DNA of 64,000 nt, taken from positions 310,001-374,000 of the forward strand of contig NZ_CP014232.1 in NCBI RefSeq assembly GCF_001553935.1, given 5' to 3'. The notes beneath the pieces were generated by a model, which did not search any database, had not been told where the DNA came from, and saw only the letters and a list, made by a program, of their open reading frames with translations. This document shows positions 50,292 to 59,685 of this stretch, one piece after another; positions within the stretch are counted from its first letter, which is position 1, and the number at the start of each line of letters is the position of its first letter. The stretch is from Actinomyces oris. GTDB taxonomy: Bacteria > Actinomycetota > Actinomycetes > Actinomycetales > Actinomycetaceae. Position numbers and translations under genes: made by a program.

Positions 50292-50359
50292 GGGCAGACT
50301 CGGCCTACTGTAAGGAGACCGTTCTACGCATTGGCCGACGACGGCATACGGCGACAGCG

Positions 50360-51403
50360 CTAGAGCTTCTCCAATAGCTGACGCTTGGCAATGGCGAAGT
50401 CGGCATCATCCAGAATGCCTTCCTTACGTAGCTCAGCCAACTCACGTAGACGTTTCGCGACATCTTCAGTAGATAGGCCAGGAGAACTCATCCCCTGAGA
50501 AACCTCGACCTGACCTGACGGAAGAGCGGGAGCGTTCGACATCACAGGCCCACGCCCCAGGGCGGTCAGCACCGAGTTGCCCACTCTCTCCAAAACCTCA
50601 CCAACATCCTCGTGACTTGTTTTAACTATTGGAATTCCCCCGGTCGACAGCGTCGTTCGATTAGTTAGCGTATGAATCCGACGGTCGGTAGCTATAGTCA
50701 GAACCGACTTCCCCGAAAGCGCCTTCTTTGCAATATACCCAACACCAGCAACAGCAACCCCGGGAACCGAGGCCTTGAACCCGCCCTTCACAACGGCAGA
50801 AACAGCCTTTACCGCCACACTGCCAGCAACATCATGAGTCGGATTGGATGACGGCATAGATCCACTGCCGCGCGAAAAACTGATCGATAGCAGTTTTTCG
50901 TAGGGTCGCGACGGCAGTCGCAATCCCAGACTTTGAGGTTGCCACACCGAAGCACGTGAGCCGGTTATCGACATCACCCTGTCCTGCTGCCTCTCCACCT
51001 CCGCAACCAAGGCCTCACCAATACGGACATAACCGTTCTCATATATCTCAATAGATGAACCTCCGAACACACCGCTAGTCACCAACGGACCCGCCCGGCG
51101 ATCAAGCTCCTCCTGCTTGCGGCGAGCCTCCTGTTCGAGCTCTTCACGCTCTTGACGCCTCCGCCGACTTGCCACCCTCTGCTCTTGGGCCGCATTTTTG
51201 ACCACTCGCCCCAGGGCGTTGAGTATTCCAGGCTCCTTCACAGGCTGTCCGACCGACCCCGCCACCGGCCCACAACCCACCGCACCAGGGCCTCCCGGGA
51301 CGGAGGAGACGTCCTGCGCGTAGACACCCCACGCGCGACCATCCCACCATCGTTGCTGGCCCGATCCGTCGTCATACCAACCTGCTGGGGCAGACACTTC
51401 CAT
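50360..51403 (-). CDS. DUF2510 and SHOCT domain protein
   Basis: This 347-residue protein has an N-terminal DUF2510 motif (PAGWYDDGSGQQRWWDGRAW, about residues 6-25) and a C-terminal SHOCT domain (VAKRLRELAELRKEGILDDADFAIAKRQLL, about 313-342). The middle carries a coiled segment rich in Arg and Glu (about 68-100) and a glycine-rich region with a short hydrophobic stretch (GVAVAGVGYIAKKAL). SHOCT proteins are often near oligomers or membranes, but no function is known. The gene uses more A and T than neighbours and lies between B2 and B3. Confidence 0.8.
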   Translation of the reverse strand: MEVSAPAGWYDDGSGQQRWWDGRAWGVYAQDVSSVPGGPGAVGCGPVAGSVGQPVKEPGILNALGRVVKNAAQEQRVASRRRRQEREELEQEARRKQEELDRRAGPLVTSGVFGGSSIEIYENGYVRIGEALVAEVERQQDRVMSITGSRASVWQPQSLGLRLPSRPYEKLLSISFSRGSGSMPSSNPTHDVAGSVAVKAVSAVVKGGFKASVPGVAVAGVGYIAKKALSGKSVLTIATDRRIHTLTNRTTLSTGGIPIVKTSHEDVGEVLERVGNSVLTALGRGPVMSNAPALPSGQVEVSQGMSSPGLSTEDVAKRLRELAELRKEGILDDADFAIAKRQLLEKL

Positions 51404-51640
51404 ACCTCCATTGACGACCTTTATCTGTGCGATCGTAGCACTGTTATCACCCCTCGGGAGAGGTGGGATTCAATATCATTCAGCCCGTCAAATAATGCCT
51501 ACTTTTGTCTCCTCCCACGCACGAAAGTCGCATGCTTTATCGACCTACCAGTGATTTCGCCAAGTATTTTCTGACCTCCTCGAGAAATACCCCTCCATCT
51601 CCGTAACTCGCTTACTCATCACCCCAGAATCCATGCCGCA

Positions 51641-51757
51641 CCGGATTGGGAACGTCCTTCCTGCACGAGGACTGACTTTTCCTCCAGACCACTGGGGTTC
51701 CCCCGCAGTGGTCTGGAGGATACGTACGTCCTCGGCGAGAATCGCAGTCCTCGATGG
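51641..51757 (+). repeat. Dispersed palindromic repeat B3
   Basis: The centre is a perfect inverted repeat: CCTCCAGACCACTG (51681-51694) and CAGTGGTCTGGAGG (51706-51719). Outer arms CGAGGACTG and CAGTCCTCG also pair. With B2 it brackets the SHOCT gene in direct orientation. Confidence 0.75.
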
Positions 51758-51848
51758 GCATGCCTAGCCCACCGCTCCGCCCGACAGCCGGCCCCGCCCC
51801 ACCAGGGCCGGAAGGCACGCCGGATCACGCTCACCACAAGCACAACAA

Positions 51849-51879
51849 GGCCCCGCCAGCGCATTGCACCGGCGGGGCC
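51849..51879 (-). terminator. Hairpin after guaA
   Basis: GGCCCCGCC (51849-51857) pairs with GGCGGGGCC (51871-51879), 35 bases past the guaA stop on the minus strand. Confidence 0.65.
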
Positions 51880-51913
51880 CAGCAGGCGGCGGGCTATCGT
51901 TCCGACTCGCCCG

Positions 51914-53500
51914 TCACTCCCACTCGATGGTGCCCGGGGGCTTACTCGTGCAGTCGAGCACCACCCGGTTGACCTCCGGCACGGAGTTGGTGATCCGGTT
52001 GGAGATGCGTGCCAGGACGTCGTAGGGCAGGCGGGTCCAGTCCGCGGTCATGGCGTCCTCGCTGCTGACCGGCCGCAGAACGATGGGGTGACCGTAGGTG
52101 CGCCCGTCGCCCTGCACCCCCACGGAGCGCACGTCGGCCAGCAGCACCACCGGGCACTGCCAGATATCGTCGTCGAGCCCGGCGGCGGTGAGCTCCTCGC
52201 GGGCGATGGCGTCGGCGGCCCGCAGCACACGCAGGTTCTCGGCCGTCACCTCGCCGATGACACGAATGCCCAGGCCCGGCCCGGGGAAGGGCTGGCGGGC
52301 GACGATCTTCTCCGGCACGCCCAGCTCGCGACCGATGGCGCGCACCTCATCCTTGAACAGCTCGCGCAACGGCTCGATGAGCTCGAAGTCGAGGTCCTCA
52401 GGCAGGCCACCCACGTTGTGGTGGCTCTTGATGTTGGCGGCGCCCTCTCCCCCGCCGGACTCGACGACGTCGGGATACAGGGTCCCCTGGACCAGGAAGC
52501 GGATCTCGCCGCCCTCAGCACCGACGGCCTCGATGACCCGGCGCTGGGCGGCCTCGAAGGAGCGGATGAACTCCCGGCCGATGATCTTGCGCTTGGCCTC
52601 CGGCTCGGTGACGCCGGCCAGGGCGCTCAGGAAGCGCTCGGTCTCGTCGACCGTGATGACGCGGATGCCCATACCTTCGGCGTAGTCGTGCTCGACCTGC
52701 TCGCGCTCGCCGGCGCGCAGCAGGCCGTGATCGACGAAGATGCAGGTGAGCTGGTCGCCGATGGCACGATGGACGAGGGCGGCGGCCACGGAGGAGTCCA
52801 CTCCCCCGCTCAGGCCGCAGATGACGTGGGCGTCGCCCACCTGCTCGCGGATGCGGGCCACCTGCTCGTCAATGATGTTGTCCGGCGTCCAGGTGGCCGG
52901 CAGTCCCGCCTCCTTGTGCAGGAAGTTGACCAGGGCGGCCTGCCCGTGCTCGGAGTGGAGGACCTCGGGGTGCCACTGCAGTCCGTAGAGGCGGCGGCCC
53001 GGGTTCTCGAAGGCGGCCACCGGCGTCTGAGAGGTGGAGGCAGTGACGGTGAAGCCCTCGGGGGCGGCTTGGACCGCGTCGCCGTGACTCATCCACACCA
53101 CCTGGTCATCCGGGGTGCCGTCGAACAGGCAGGAGCCCTCCGCCACGCGGGCGGGGGTGTGCCCGTACTCGCGGGTACCGGTGCGCCCGACCGTTCCGCC
53201 CAGGGCCTGAGCCATGGCCTGGAATCCGTAGCAGATGCCCAGGACCGGCACTCCAGCGTCGAAGAGGGCCGGGTCAACGGAGGGGGCGCCGTCGGCGTAG
53301 ACCGAGGAGGGGCCGCCGGAGAGGATGATGGCTGAAGGCCGCTTGTCCAGCATGGCGGCGGCATCCATGGAGTGGGGCACGATCTCGGAGTAGACACCGG
53401 CCTCGCGCACGCGGCGGGCGATGAGCTGAGCGTACTGGGCGCCGAAGTCCACCACGAGGACAGGGCCGACGGCGCTGGAAGAAGTCTGGCTGGTCGTCAC
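51914..53500 (-). CDS. guaA: GMP synthase (glutamine-hydrolysing)
   Basis: This 528-residue enzyme converts XMP to GMP using glutamine and ATP. The glutaminase half has [20 protein letters not shown], the nucleophile cysteine in [15 protein letters not shown] and the [10 protein letters not shown] region; the synthetase half has the P-loop [18 protein letters not shown] and [16 protein letters not shown], and the C-terminus PPGTIEWE. The GTG at 53500 gives a protein of usual length; an upstream extension to 53632 is unlikely. Confidence 0.96.
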   Translation of the reverse strand: MTTSQTSSSAVGPVLVVDFGAQYAQLIARRVREAGVYSEIVPHSMDAAAMLDKRPSAIILSGGPSSVYADGAPSVDPALFDAGVPVLGICYGFQAMAQALGGTVGRTGTREYGHTPARVAEGSCLFDGTPDDQVVWMSHGDAVQAAPEGFTVTASTSQTPVAAFENPGRRLYGLQWHPEVLHSEHGQAALVNFLHKEAGLPATWTPDNIIDEQVARIREQVGDAHVICGLSGGVDSSVAAALVHRAIGDQLTCIFVDHGLLRAGEREQVEHDYAEGMGIRVITVDETERFLSALAGVTEPEAKRKIIGREFIRSFEAAQRRVIEAVGAEGGEIRFLVQGTLYPDVVESGGGEGAANIKSHHNVGGLPEDLDFELIEPLRELFKDEVRAIGRELGVPEKIVARQPFPGPGLGIRVIGEVTAENLRVLRAADAIAREELTAAGLDDDIWQCPVVLLADVRSVGVQGDGRTYGHPIVLRPVSSEDAMTADWTRLPYDVLARISNRITNSVPEVNRVVLDCTSKPPGTIEWE

Positions 53501-53806
53501 CGGAACAGAATAGCCGGGGCGGCAACCGGCCGCCTTCCGCCCTGCCGGCCGACGACGACGCCACCACCTCTCAGCGTTGCCCGCCACCACAGGATGACTA
53601 GACCAGTGGTTGACGTCGCACTCCTGCCACACACATCACGTCTCCGTATCAAAACCACCGAGACGCCGATCCCCTCAACGTTCCATTGAGACCAGGATTC
53701 CCCTCAACGACGCCACAATCGGGCACGCCCCTCCAAGAGCGATCACCCCATCTCCCTACGACGTCCTGTGATCCACGAACTACCGACGCAACACACGTCA
53801 CGATCC
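53501..53806. other. Intergenic region between guaA and the small membrane gene
   Basis: This gap holds the guaA promoter side and, near 53807, a shared palindrome. The words GATCCCCTCAACG and GATTCCCCTCAACG recur at about 53670 and 53696, which may be a small duplication. No gene is supported. Confidence 0.4.
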
Positions 53807-53820
53807 TTTGTCTAGACAAT
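53807..53820. promoter_or_regulatory. iol-type operator 1 (TTTGTC-TA-GACAAT)
   Basis: TTGTC-TA-GACAA (53808-53819) is a perfect palindrome about 134 bases before the small membrane gene. It matches three other sites in this region and resembles the target of the GntR-type inositol regulator IolR of Corynebacterium. Confidence 0.6.
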
Positions 53821-53953
53821 CGGATGGAGCGTTCCTAGAGTTCTCCATGACGGAGAAACCTCCGTTCGGCCCACGGGCTGCACACAGTCGTGCAGGGACG
53901 CACGACTCATGGTCAGGCGGACCTGCTCGACACACACCGAGAGGAACACTCAC

Positions 53954-54223
53954 ATGACCGCCACCATCACCGAGCGCCCCACCCAGACCGTCGAGACCAC
54001 CGCTGCCACCACCGCCACCCAGGCGACCACCGGCACGCAGACCGACGCCAACCGCCTCACCTTCGCCGTCGCCATGATCGCCGTCATGTTCGCCGTCATG
54101 GTCATGTCGGTCGTCGGCGCCGTCACCGGCATCCCGACCCTCATGTTCGCCTCCTCCGTCCTGGCCGCGATCACCATGGGCGTGGGCATCTACACCGGCG
54201 TCAACCTCCTCGAGGCCCGCTGA
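53954..54223 (+). CDS. Small membrane protein, 89 residues
   Basis: This protein has a Thr-rich N-terminus (about 35 residues) and two hydrophobic helices (FAVAMIAVMFAVMVMSVVGAV and LMFASSVLAAITMGVGIYTGV). The ATG at 53954 follows GAGAGGAA. The longer frame from 53909 adds 15 residues with no site. It has the shared operator upstream. The function is unknown. Confidence 0.75.
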   Translation: MTATITERPTQTVETTAATTATQATTGTQTDANRLTFAVAMIAVMFAVMVMSVVGAVTGIPTLMFASSVLAAITMGVGIYTGVNLLEAR

Positions 54224-54328
54224 GCGTAGACGACTCCACCGAGCTCGCTGAAGCTCCACCGGATCCGGACCACGCATCACAAGCAACGCAGGCCTCGGAC
54301 CCAGCCCGACAAGGGCGCAGAACAACGA

Positions 54329-54399
54329 GGCTGCGCGGCCAAGGAAGCCCGCGCAGCCATGACAACCCGAGGGGCACCACACAAGCGGCGCCCCTTTTC
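54329..54399 (+). terminator. Two hairpins, the second with a T-run
   Basis: GGCTGCGCGG (54329-54338) pairs with CCGCGCAGCC (54349-54358). Then AGGGGC (54370-54375) pairs with GCCCCT followed by TTTTC (about 54390-54399). Both follow the small membrane gene; the second is the better terminator. Confidence 0.6.
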
Positions 54400-54520
54400 T
54401 CATACCTCCTCCCCACAACGCAGACGGAACCAGGCCTCGCGCGACTCCGCTCACTGCTGGCGCACCCCTCCCCGCAAAGCGGACACCACCCTCCCGAACG
54501 GCACAGGAACGGCCGAGATG

Positions 54521-54636
54521 TCCATATCGGACACAAAGGCGAACTTCGAGCTCACGCCACCGATAGGAAACCGCATGATTCCGCGGTTCCATCAGCGGCC
54601 TGATCGAGTCGCAGACTCCTTTGTGTCCGATTTGGA
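54521..54636. repeat. Long imperfect inverted repeat element
   Basis: TCCATATCGGACACAAAGG (54521-54539) is the near-complement of CCTTTGTGTCCGATTTGGA (54618-54636), with two internal mismatches. The centre (about 54570-54592) contains a second hairpin with GGAAACCGC and GCGGTTCC. The element could be a mobile palindrome or a structured RNA; no gene lies within. Confidence 0.6.
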
Positions 54637-54733
54637 CACCAAGCACTCTCCGCCTCGGTTTCGGATCACACATCGCGCCTCCCACTCAGAGCGGCAGGGC
54701 CCGAGCAGGAGGCGCGAGGACGAGAGAGCGAGC

Positions 54734-54765
54734 GCGGTCAGCCCCGGAAAACCGGGGCTGACCGC
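54734..54765 (-). terminator. Hairpin terminator after the alcohol dehydrogenase gene
   Basis: A perfect 14-bp stem (54734-54747 with 54752-54765) with an AAAA loop lies six bases after the dehydrogenase stop on the minus strand. Confidence 0.75.
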
Positions 54766-54771
54766 ACGGGA

Positions 54772-55950
54772 TCACAGCGACATGTCGACAACGGCGCGCC
54801 CCTGAATCTCGCGGTTGCGCAGCGCGGTGTAGCCGGCACCGGCCTCCTCCAACGGTAGGCGGCGCGAGACGACATCGCGGTAGTTGATGACACCCTTGTC
54901 GGCCAGGTCGACGACAGCCGGCAGGTCCTGGCGGGTGCGCGCCCCGTAGGAGCCGAGGATCGACTGCGAGCGGCGCACGGTGCGGTTGATCTCCACCCCG
55001 GCGGTCTGCACGCCGGCCCCCAGGCCGATCGGCACCATGCGGCCACCATCGGACAGGACATCCAGAGCGGTGGTCCAGGTGGCGGGGATGCCCAGGGCCT
55101 CGAAGGAGACATCGACGCCCTTGCCGCCGGTAAGCCGGAAGACCTCCTCACGGGCGTCCTGGGTAACGGAGTTGACCACGGCCGTAGCCCCGTAGTCGAG
55201 CATGGGGGCCAGCTTCTCGTCATCAACGTCGATGGCGATGACCTGGCTGGCGCCGAAGGCCCGGGCGATCTGGACGATATTGGTGCCCACGCCGCCGGTG
55301 GCGACCACGGCGACGGTTTCCCCGTAGCGCAGGTCGGCGCCGCGGCGCACGGCCCCATAACCGGTCATGGCGGCGCAGCCCAGGATGGCGGCCGGCACCA
55401 TGTCGATGGTGTCCGGCACGGGGGCCACCGCGGTGGAGGGAACGACCGCGTACTCGGCCAGGCCACCCATGGAGTACATGGCCACCGGCTCTCCGTCGGG
55501 GGTCGCCAGGCGGGTGGTGCCGTCGTAGAGGACGCCCTTGAGGCGGTTGAGGTCGAAGAAGGGGCCGCACAGCTCGTCGCGCCCCGAGGCGCAGGCGTCG
55601 CACTGGCCGCAGGGCATGAGGAAGCCGCCGGCCACCTTCTGCCCGATCGTCAGGCCGGTGTGCTCGTTGCCGGGGCCGAGCTCCACGATGGTGCCGGAGA
55701 CCTCGTGGCCGAGCACCGCCGGCAGCGGGAAGGCGATGGCGCCGCCGATGACGTGGAGGTCGGAGTGGCACAATCCGCAGGCGGCCACCTTGATGAGGAC
55801 CTCACCGCTCTTGGGGCGGGGGGTGCGCAGGGTCTCGATCTGCAGGCCGACCTCATGGTCCCGCAGGACCGCAGCCTTCATGGTTTCAGGAATGGTCTCG
55901 GGAATGGACACGGTTGTCTCTGAGGCCTGGACTGCCTCGTTGCTCGTCAT
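54772..55950 (-). CDS. Zinc-dependent alcohol dehydrogenase
   Basis: This 392-residue enzyme of the medium-chain family oxidises an alcohol or polyol with NAD(P). Catalytic-zinc ligands lie in AACGLCHSDLHVIGG and GHEVSGTIVE; the structural zinc site is CGQCDACASGRDELC; the Rossmann motif is VVATGGVGTNIVQIARAFGA. The ATG at 55950 follows GAGAGG. An operator identical in form to the iol sites lies upstream, so it may belong to inositol or polyol use. The true substrate is unknown. Confidence 0.9.
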   Translation of the reverse strand: MTSNEAVQASETTVSIPETIPETMKAAVLRDHEVGLQIETLRTPRPKSGEVLIKVAACGLCHSDLHVIGGAIAFPLPAVLGHEVSGTIVELGPGNEHTGLTIGQKVAGGFLMPCGQCDACASGRDELCGPFFDLNRLKGVLYDGTTRLATPDGEPVAMYSMGGLAEYAVVPSTAVAPVPDTIDMVPAAILGCAAMTGYGAVRRGADLRYGETVAVVATGGVGTNIVQIARAFGASQVIAIDVDDEKLAPMLDYGATAVVNSVTQDAREEVFRLTGGKGVDVSFEALGIPATWTTALDVLSDGGRMVPIGLGAGVQTAGVEINRTVRRSQSILGSYGARTRQDLPAVVDLADKGVINYRDVVSRRLPLEEAGAGYTALRNREIQGRAVVDMSL

Positions 55951-56029
55951 GCTCAGGTGCCTCTCTGTCAGGTGTCGACGACGTCGGGCCGCCGAGTGGA
56001 CTCTTGCGGCCACGCCTCCACCATACGAC

Positions 56030-56045
56030 ATTTGTCCTGACAAAT
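56030..56045. promoter_or_regulatory. iol-type operator 2 (ATTTGTC-CT-GACAAAT)
   Basis: A perfect 7+7 inverted repeat 80 bases before the dehydrogenase start. Same core as sites at 53807, 59325 and 61361. Confidence 0.6.
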
Positions 56046-56106
56046 CATAGAGCTGAAGTCGGATGTTCAGGGCGAGGTCCTCAGAGACGTCCTGCGCGCC
56101 AGACCC

Positions 56107-57387
56107 CTAGACCTTGAGCTCGCGCGGCAGACGCAGAAGCACGACGGCGACGCTGAGCACCGACAGCGTGAAGGCCGCCCAGAACAGGACGTGGACCCCG
56201 AGGTATCTCACGACGAGCAGTGAGACCAGGAGGACTCCGGCACGCGCCAGGACTCCCCCAGTCGCCGAGGCGCGCCGCTGCGCCTCAACCAGCCAGGGCG
56301 GGATCCGCGGGTCGATCGCCCCCTGGCAGGCGGGCAGGACCAGGACCGACTGACTGGCGACCAGCATCGTCAGGGAGATGGTGATCGTCCAGGCGCCACC
56401 CACACCCCCCAGGGTCATGCCGGTCACCAGGAAGGTGGCCCCCAGGACGGCGACGACCGTTCCCAGCACCACCCGCAGGAAGCGCAACTGCTCGACCCGG
56501 GTCACCAGCACCAGAGCCAGGAGCGCCAGCCCCATCCAGGTCGCGGCGCTCACCGCGATCGCTACGGATACAAGGCCGAGCTCGGTGGCGATCAGCGGAG
56601 CCAGGACCAGGGCCGCCGCCCCCAGGGGCGCCTCCTGGGCGATGATGAGGACCGCGCCGGTGAGCACGGCGGCACGCACCTCGGGCACTCGCAGCTCAGC
56701 GGGAGACATGGCTTGCTGCTCGGCCATCATCTCCGCGTCCAGCCGGGTCCAGTCGATGGCCACGGAGGCCTCCAGGGTCCCGTGCAGGCGGCGCAGCGCC
56801 TCGAAGGCCTCGACGTCGCGCCCCTGCCGCACCAGCCAGACCGGGCTCTCGGGCAGGAGCAGGGAGCAGGCCAGGTACACCAGCGCAGCGAGGGCGACCA
56901 TCGCCCAGGCGACGAGGAGCCGCGAGGGCGTCCACCAGGCCGCCAGGACCACGACGCCGGCCGCGGCCGGGCCGAGAGCCATGGCCTGCGGCATGAGCCG
57001 CTTGTGCCCGCGCAGGGAGAGCTCGTGGCACACCAGTGGCGCCACAACGAGCACCCCACCCGCGGCAAGGCCCACCAGGCCCGCTCCCATCAGGGCGACG
57101 ACGCCGCCGAGCCCGGCTGCGACCCCGGCGCCCAGCACGGCCAGAGCCCCCATGAGCAGGCCCATTCTCCGTCGCCCCAGATACCGGGCGAGGGGGCGGC
57201 CGGTAAAGGTTCCCAGCACCATCGCCACAGCGACGGCACCGAGCAGGGACAGAGCGGCGCCGCGCGCGCCGGCGACCTCGATAGCCAGCGCCCCTTCCAG
57301 GGCGCCGAGGAACAGGCCTGCCGCCCATGCGTACAGGCGGAGGCGGAGCGGAGCGGGCGGCGCGCTGCGCGGCGGATGCGGGTTCAT
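56107..57387 (-). CDS. MFS transporter, sugar-porter-like
   Basis: This 426-residue membrane protein has about twelve spans and the MFS loop motif GRPLARYLGRRRMGLL (about residues 68-83), plus PESPVWLVRQGRDVEAFEALRRLHG (about 173), which is the sugar-porter signature between spans 6 and 7. It has an alanine-rich sequence and few conserved polar residues. It lies between the dehydrogenase and the inositol transporter on the same strand; its substrate is unknown. Confidence 0.8.
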   Translation of the reverse strand: MNPHPPRSAPPAPLRLRLYAWAAGLFLGALEGALAIEVAGARGAALSLLGAVAVAMVLGTFTGRPLARYLGRRRMGLLMGALAVLGAGVAAGLGGVVALMGAGLVGLAAGGVLVVAPLVCHELSLRGHKRLMPQAMALGPAAAGVVVLAAWWTPSRLLVAWAMVALAALVYLACSLLLPESPVWLVRQGRDVEAFEALRRLHGTLEASVAIDWTRLDAEMMAEQQAMSPAELRVPEVRAAVLTGAVLIIAQEAPLGAAALVLAPLIATELGLVSVAIAVSAATWMGLALLALVLVTRVEQLRFLRVVLGTVVAVLGATFLVTGMTLGGVGGAWTITISLTMLVASQSVLVLPACQGAIDPRIPPWLVEAQRRASATGGVLARAGVLLVSLLVVRYLGVHVLFWAAFTLSVLSVAVVLLRLPRELKV

Positions 57388-57478
57388 GAACCAGTCACCG
57401 TGTACGTCATAGGCGGCAGATATGTGTTGAGCTCAGTTGGGAGGAGTGCTGTCTGAACAAGGAGAGGTCGGGAGGGGA

Positions 57479-57556
57479 ACTGCGGCAGTTTCTCAGAGCC
57501 TGACGGTTGCTTCAATCCGACCGTCTTGGCTCAGCTTCACTAGCCACTGCCGCAGT
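57479..57556. terminator. Possible long-loop inverted repeat after iolT
   Basis: ACTGCGGCAGT (57479-57489) pairs with ACTGCCGCAGT (57546-57556), 56 bases apart. It is downstream of the transporter gene on the minus strand and could be a terminator or attenuator. Support is weak. Confidence 0.35.
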
Positions 57557-57572
57557 CCCTCACCCCTTGGCC

Positions 57573-59189
57573 TCAGCTGTACTCCTTCTCGAATCGCACC
57601 TCGAGCTCCTCCAAGGAGTGGTACTTCGTCTCGGGCACGAACTTCATGTAGAAGATGAGTGACAGGACGTTCAACAGGCAGAAGATGAGGTAGGTCCCCG
57701 CCCCTCCGAGCTTCTCCATCATGACGGGGAAGACCGCGGCGACGATCGCGTTGCCGATCCACAGAGTGCCCACGGCCAGCCCCATGGCCGTACCGCGAAC
57801 CTTGGCGGGGTAGATCTCCGCGATGAGGACCCAGGTGACTGTCCCGGACTGCTTGGCGAACACGAACAGCGAGACGATGAGCAGCACCAGGTAGGGGGCG
57901 AAGGCGGGGGCTCCCGTGATGTTGCCGTCGGAGTCCTGGTAGGGCTGGATGAGGAAGTAGAAGACTGCCGCCAACAGCCCGAGGGAGACCACGATGCTGG
58001 CCTCCTGGTAGATGCCCACGTGGCGGCGGGCGAACTTGGTGACCAGCCACAGGCCGATGGCGGAGCCCACGAAGGAGACGAATCCGGAGACGACGTTGAG
58101 GGAGATCGCGTCACTCATGGGCAGGCCGGCCGCGGAGAGCACCTTGGGCGTGTAGTACATGGCTGTGTTGATGCCGGTGACCTGGTCGGCCAGGCCCAGG
58201 ATGATGCCGATGAAGAGCAGGTGGCGGGTCCATTTGACGCCCATGATCTGCGCCAGCCCCCACTTCTCCTGGTTGGCCTCCTTGCGCTGGATCTCCAGCA
58301 TCTCGTCGACCTCTTCAGCGATGGAGCCGTCCTTGGACTCGTCGCGCACCCGCTTGAGGGAGCCGATGGCCTCGGCGATGCGCAGGTTGGCGACGTACCA
58401 GCGCGAGGACTCCGGCATGAGGCGGATGCCGAACCACAGGGCCACGGCGGGCAGGGTGGCCAGGACGAGCATGTAGCGCCAGGTCATGCCGTTGCCGGAC
58501 TCGACCACGACGTTGCTGAAGTGCTGCACGGTCTCCCAGGCCACCTTGTCGCCGGCCTTGGCGACGACCTCACCGGACTTATTGACGACGTCGTTGGCCA
58601 GGGTGACCTCCGGGCCGCCGTGCATGCGGGCCAGGACGGCGTTCATAGAGAAGGCGAGGAACTGGCCGAAGACGATCATCATCTGGTCCACGGCCACCAG
58701 GGTGCCGCGAATGCGCTTGGGGGCCGTCTCACCAAGGAAGACGGGAACGATCGCCGAGGCACCACCGACGGCGAAGCCCAGCACGACCCGGAAGAAGTAG
58801 AGGACCCAGATGTTGGGCGAGATCGTGCAGCCCAGCGCCCCGAAGAAGAAGACGATGGCAAGGAGCATGATGTTGTGCCGGCGCCCGTACTTGTCGGAGA
58901 GCTTGCCACCCAACGAGGCGCCGAGCGCGGCGCCGATGCAGAGCAGGCCGCCGATCCAGCCCTCCTCCCAGGAGGTGATCTGCAGGCCGTCGGCGCCGTG
59001 CGGCAGGTACATGTAGGGCAGGGCACCGGAGATGACGCCGGTGTCGTATCCGAAGAGCAGCGAGCCGAGGGTGGCGACCAGGGCGATGAGTCCGAGCGAG
59101 CGCTTCGGCCCTGAGGCGGGGGTCTGGTCGACCAGCTCCCGGATCTTCTCCGGCGTGTAGTGCGCCGCAGAACTGGGTGATGTGGACAT
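57573..59189 (-). CDS. iolT: Inositol/sugar transporter, MFS sugar porter
   Basis: This 538-residue protein belongs to the sugar-porter family and its position with the iol genes suggests myo-inositol proton symport. About twelve spans are seen, with FGYDTGVISGALPYM (about residues 46-60), GRRHNIML, PESSRWYVANLRIAEA and VTGINTAMYYTPKVL (about 310-324) and PETKYHSLEELEVRFE at the end. The ATG at 59189 follows AAGGAG with 7 bases; nine extra residues to 59216 lack a site. An iol-type operator lies upstream. Confidence 0.88.
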   Translation of the reverse strand: MSTSPSSAAHYTPEKIRELVDQTPASGPKRSLGLIALVATLGSLLFGYDTGVISGALPYMYLPHGADGLQITSWEEGWIGGLLCIGAALGASLGGKLSDKYGRRHNIMLLAIVFFFGALGCTISPNIWVLYFFRVVLGFAVGGASAIVPVFLGETAPKRIRGTLVAVDQMMIVFGQFLAFSMNAVLARMHGGPEVTLANDVVNKSGEVVAKAGDKVAWETVQHFSNVVVESGNGMTWRYMLVLATLPAVALWFGIRLMPESSRWYVANLRIAEAIGSLKRVRDESKDGSIAEEVDEMLEIQRKEANQEKWGLAQIMGVKWTRHLLFIGIILGLADQVTGINTAMYYTPKVLSAAGLPMSDAISLNVVSGFVSFVGSAIGLWLVTKFARRHVGIYQEASIVVSLGLLAAVFYFLIQPYQDSDGNITGAPAFAPYLVLLIVSLFVFAKQSGTVTWVLIAEIYPAKVRGTAMGLAVGTLWIGNAIVAAVFPVMMEKLGGAGTYLIFCLLNVLSLIFYMKFVPETKYHSLEELEVRFEKEYS

Positions 59190-59324
59190 GAAGGAACTCC
59201 TTGGGTCGTCCGCCATCGTTGGCGGAGGCGAAAGAGAGCGCTGCTGGGTGGACCGGATGGCCCGGTCCGCCGGTCACCGCCCCGCAGCGCAGGGGCGGCG
59301 CCGACATCCACGTCGACATACCCA

Positions 59325-59340
59325 TTATGTCATGACAATA
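59325..59340. promoter_or_regulatory. iol-type operator 3 (TTATGTC-AT-GACAATA)
   Basis: This palindrome lies about 136 bases before the transporter start. Its core TGTCATGACA is the motif known for the Corynebacterium IolR protein. Confidence 0.6.
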
Positions 59341-59619
59341 GCCTCTGGGGAAATGGTGACGTAGGCATTTTCAGACCCTTGAACGACACCCCGGGAATAT
59401 GCTGTTCTGCCACCGAAAAGTCATCATCCGCGGGGGTGAGGCACAGGTCCACCAGGACGAATATGGCGGGCGACTTCAGTCACCACTCTCCCGATGACAC
59501 CACCTGAACGCCTGCGAGCACGCAGCAGCCTCAAGACCCCCGGCAGGCGTCCACGCTCCGCCGGCGCCCGGTGACTGACCTCTGGAAGTAGGGGTCGCCC
59601 TCCCGTCCTGACAAAGGCA

Positions 59620-59685
59620 CGGACGCACCATAGGGCCCGCGGACTCATCCTGCAGGATCCGTCCTTGAGTTCTATGGTGCGTCCG
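59620..59685. repeat. Hairpin repeat C2 (likely terminator of iolA)
   Basis: A perfect 14-bp inverted repeat (CGGACGCACCATAG at 59620-59633 and its complement at 59672-59685) encloses a 12-base palindrome ATCCTGCAGGAT. The left arm shares GGACGCACC and AGGGCCCGC with C1 at 28117. It lies past the end of iolA on the minus strand. Confidence 0.6.

Larger units (their letters stand above)
51404..51913. other. Gene-free region with B3 and the guaA terminator
   Basis: This 510-base region includes an AT-richer promoter stretch for the SHOCT gene (to about 51600), repeat B3, and the hairpin after guaA. No supported gene is present. Confidence 0.5.
54224..54771. other. Gene-free region with terminators and a long inverted repeat
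   Basis: This 548-base stretch holds the hairpins after the small membrane gene, a 116-base inverted repeat and the terminator after the dehydrogenase. Open frames in it have no supported content. Confidence 0.5.

Noticed and set aside
53660..53715. Direct repeat CCCCTCAACG near guaA
   Set aside because: Only two short copies; too little to call an element.
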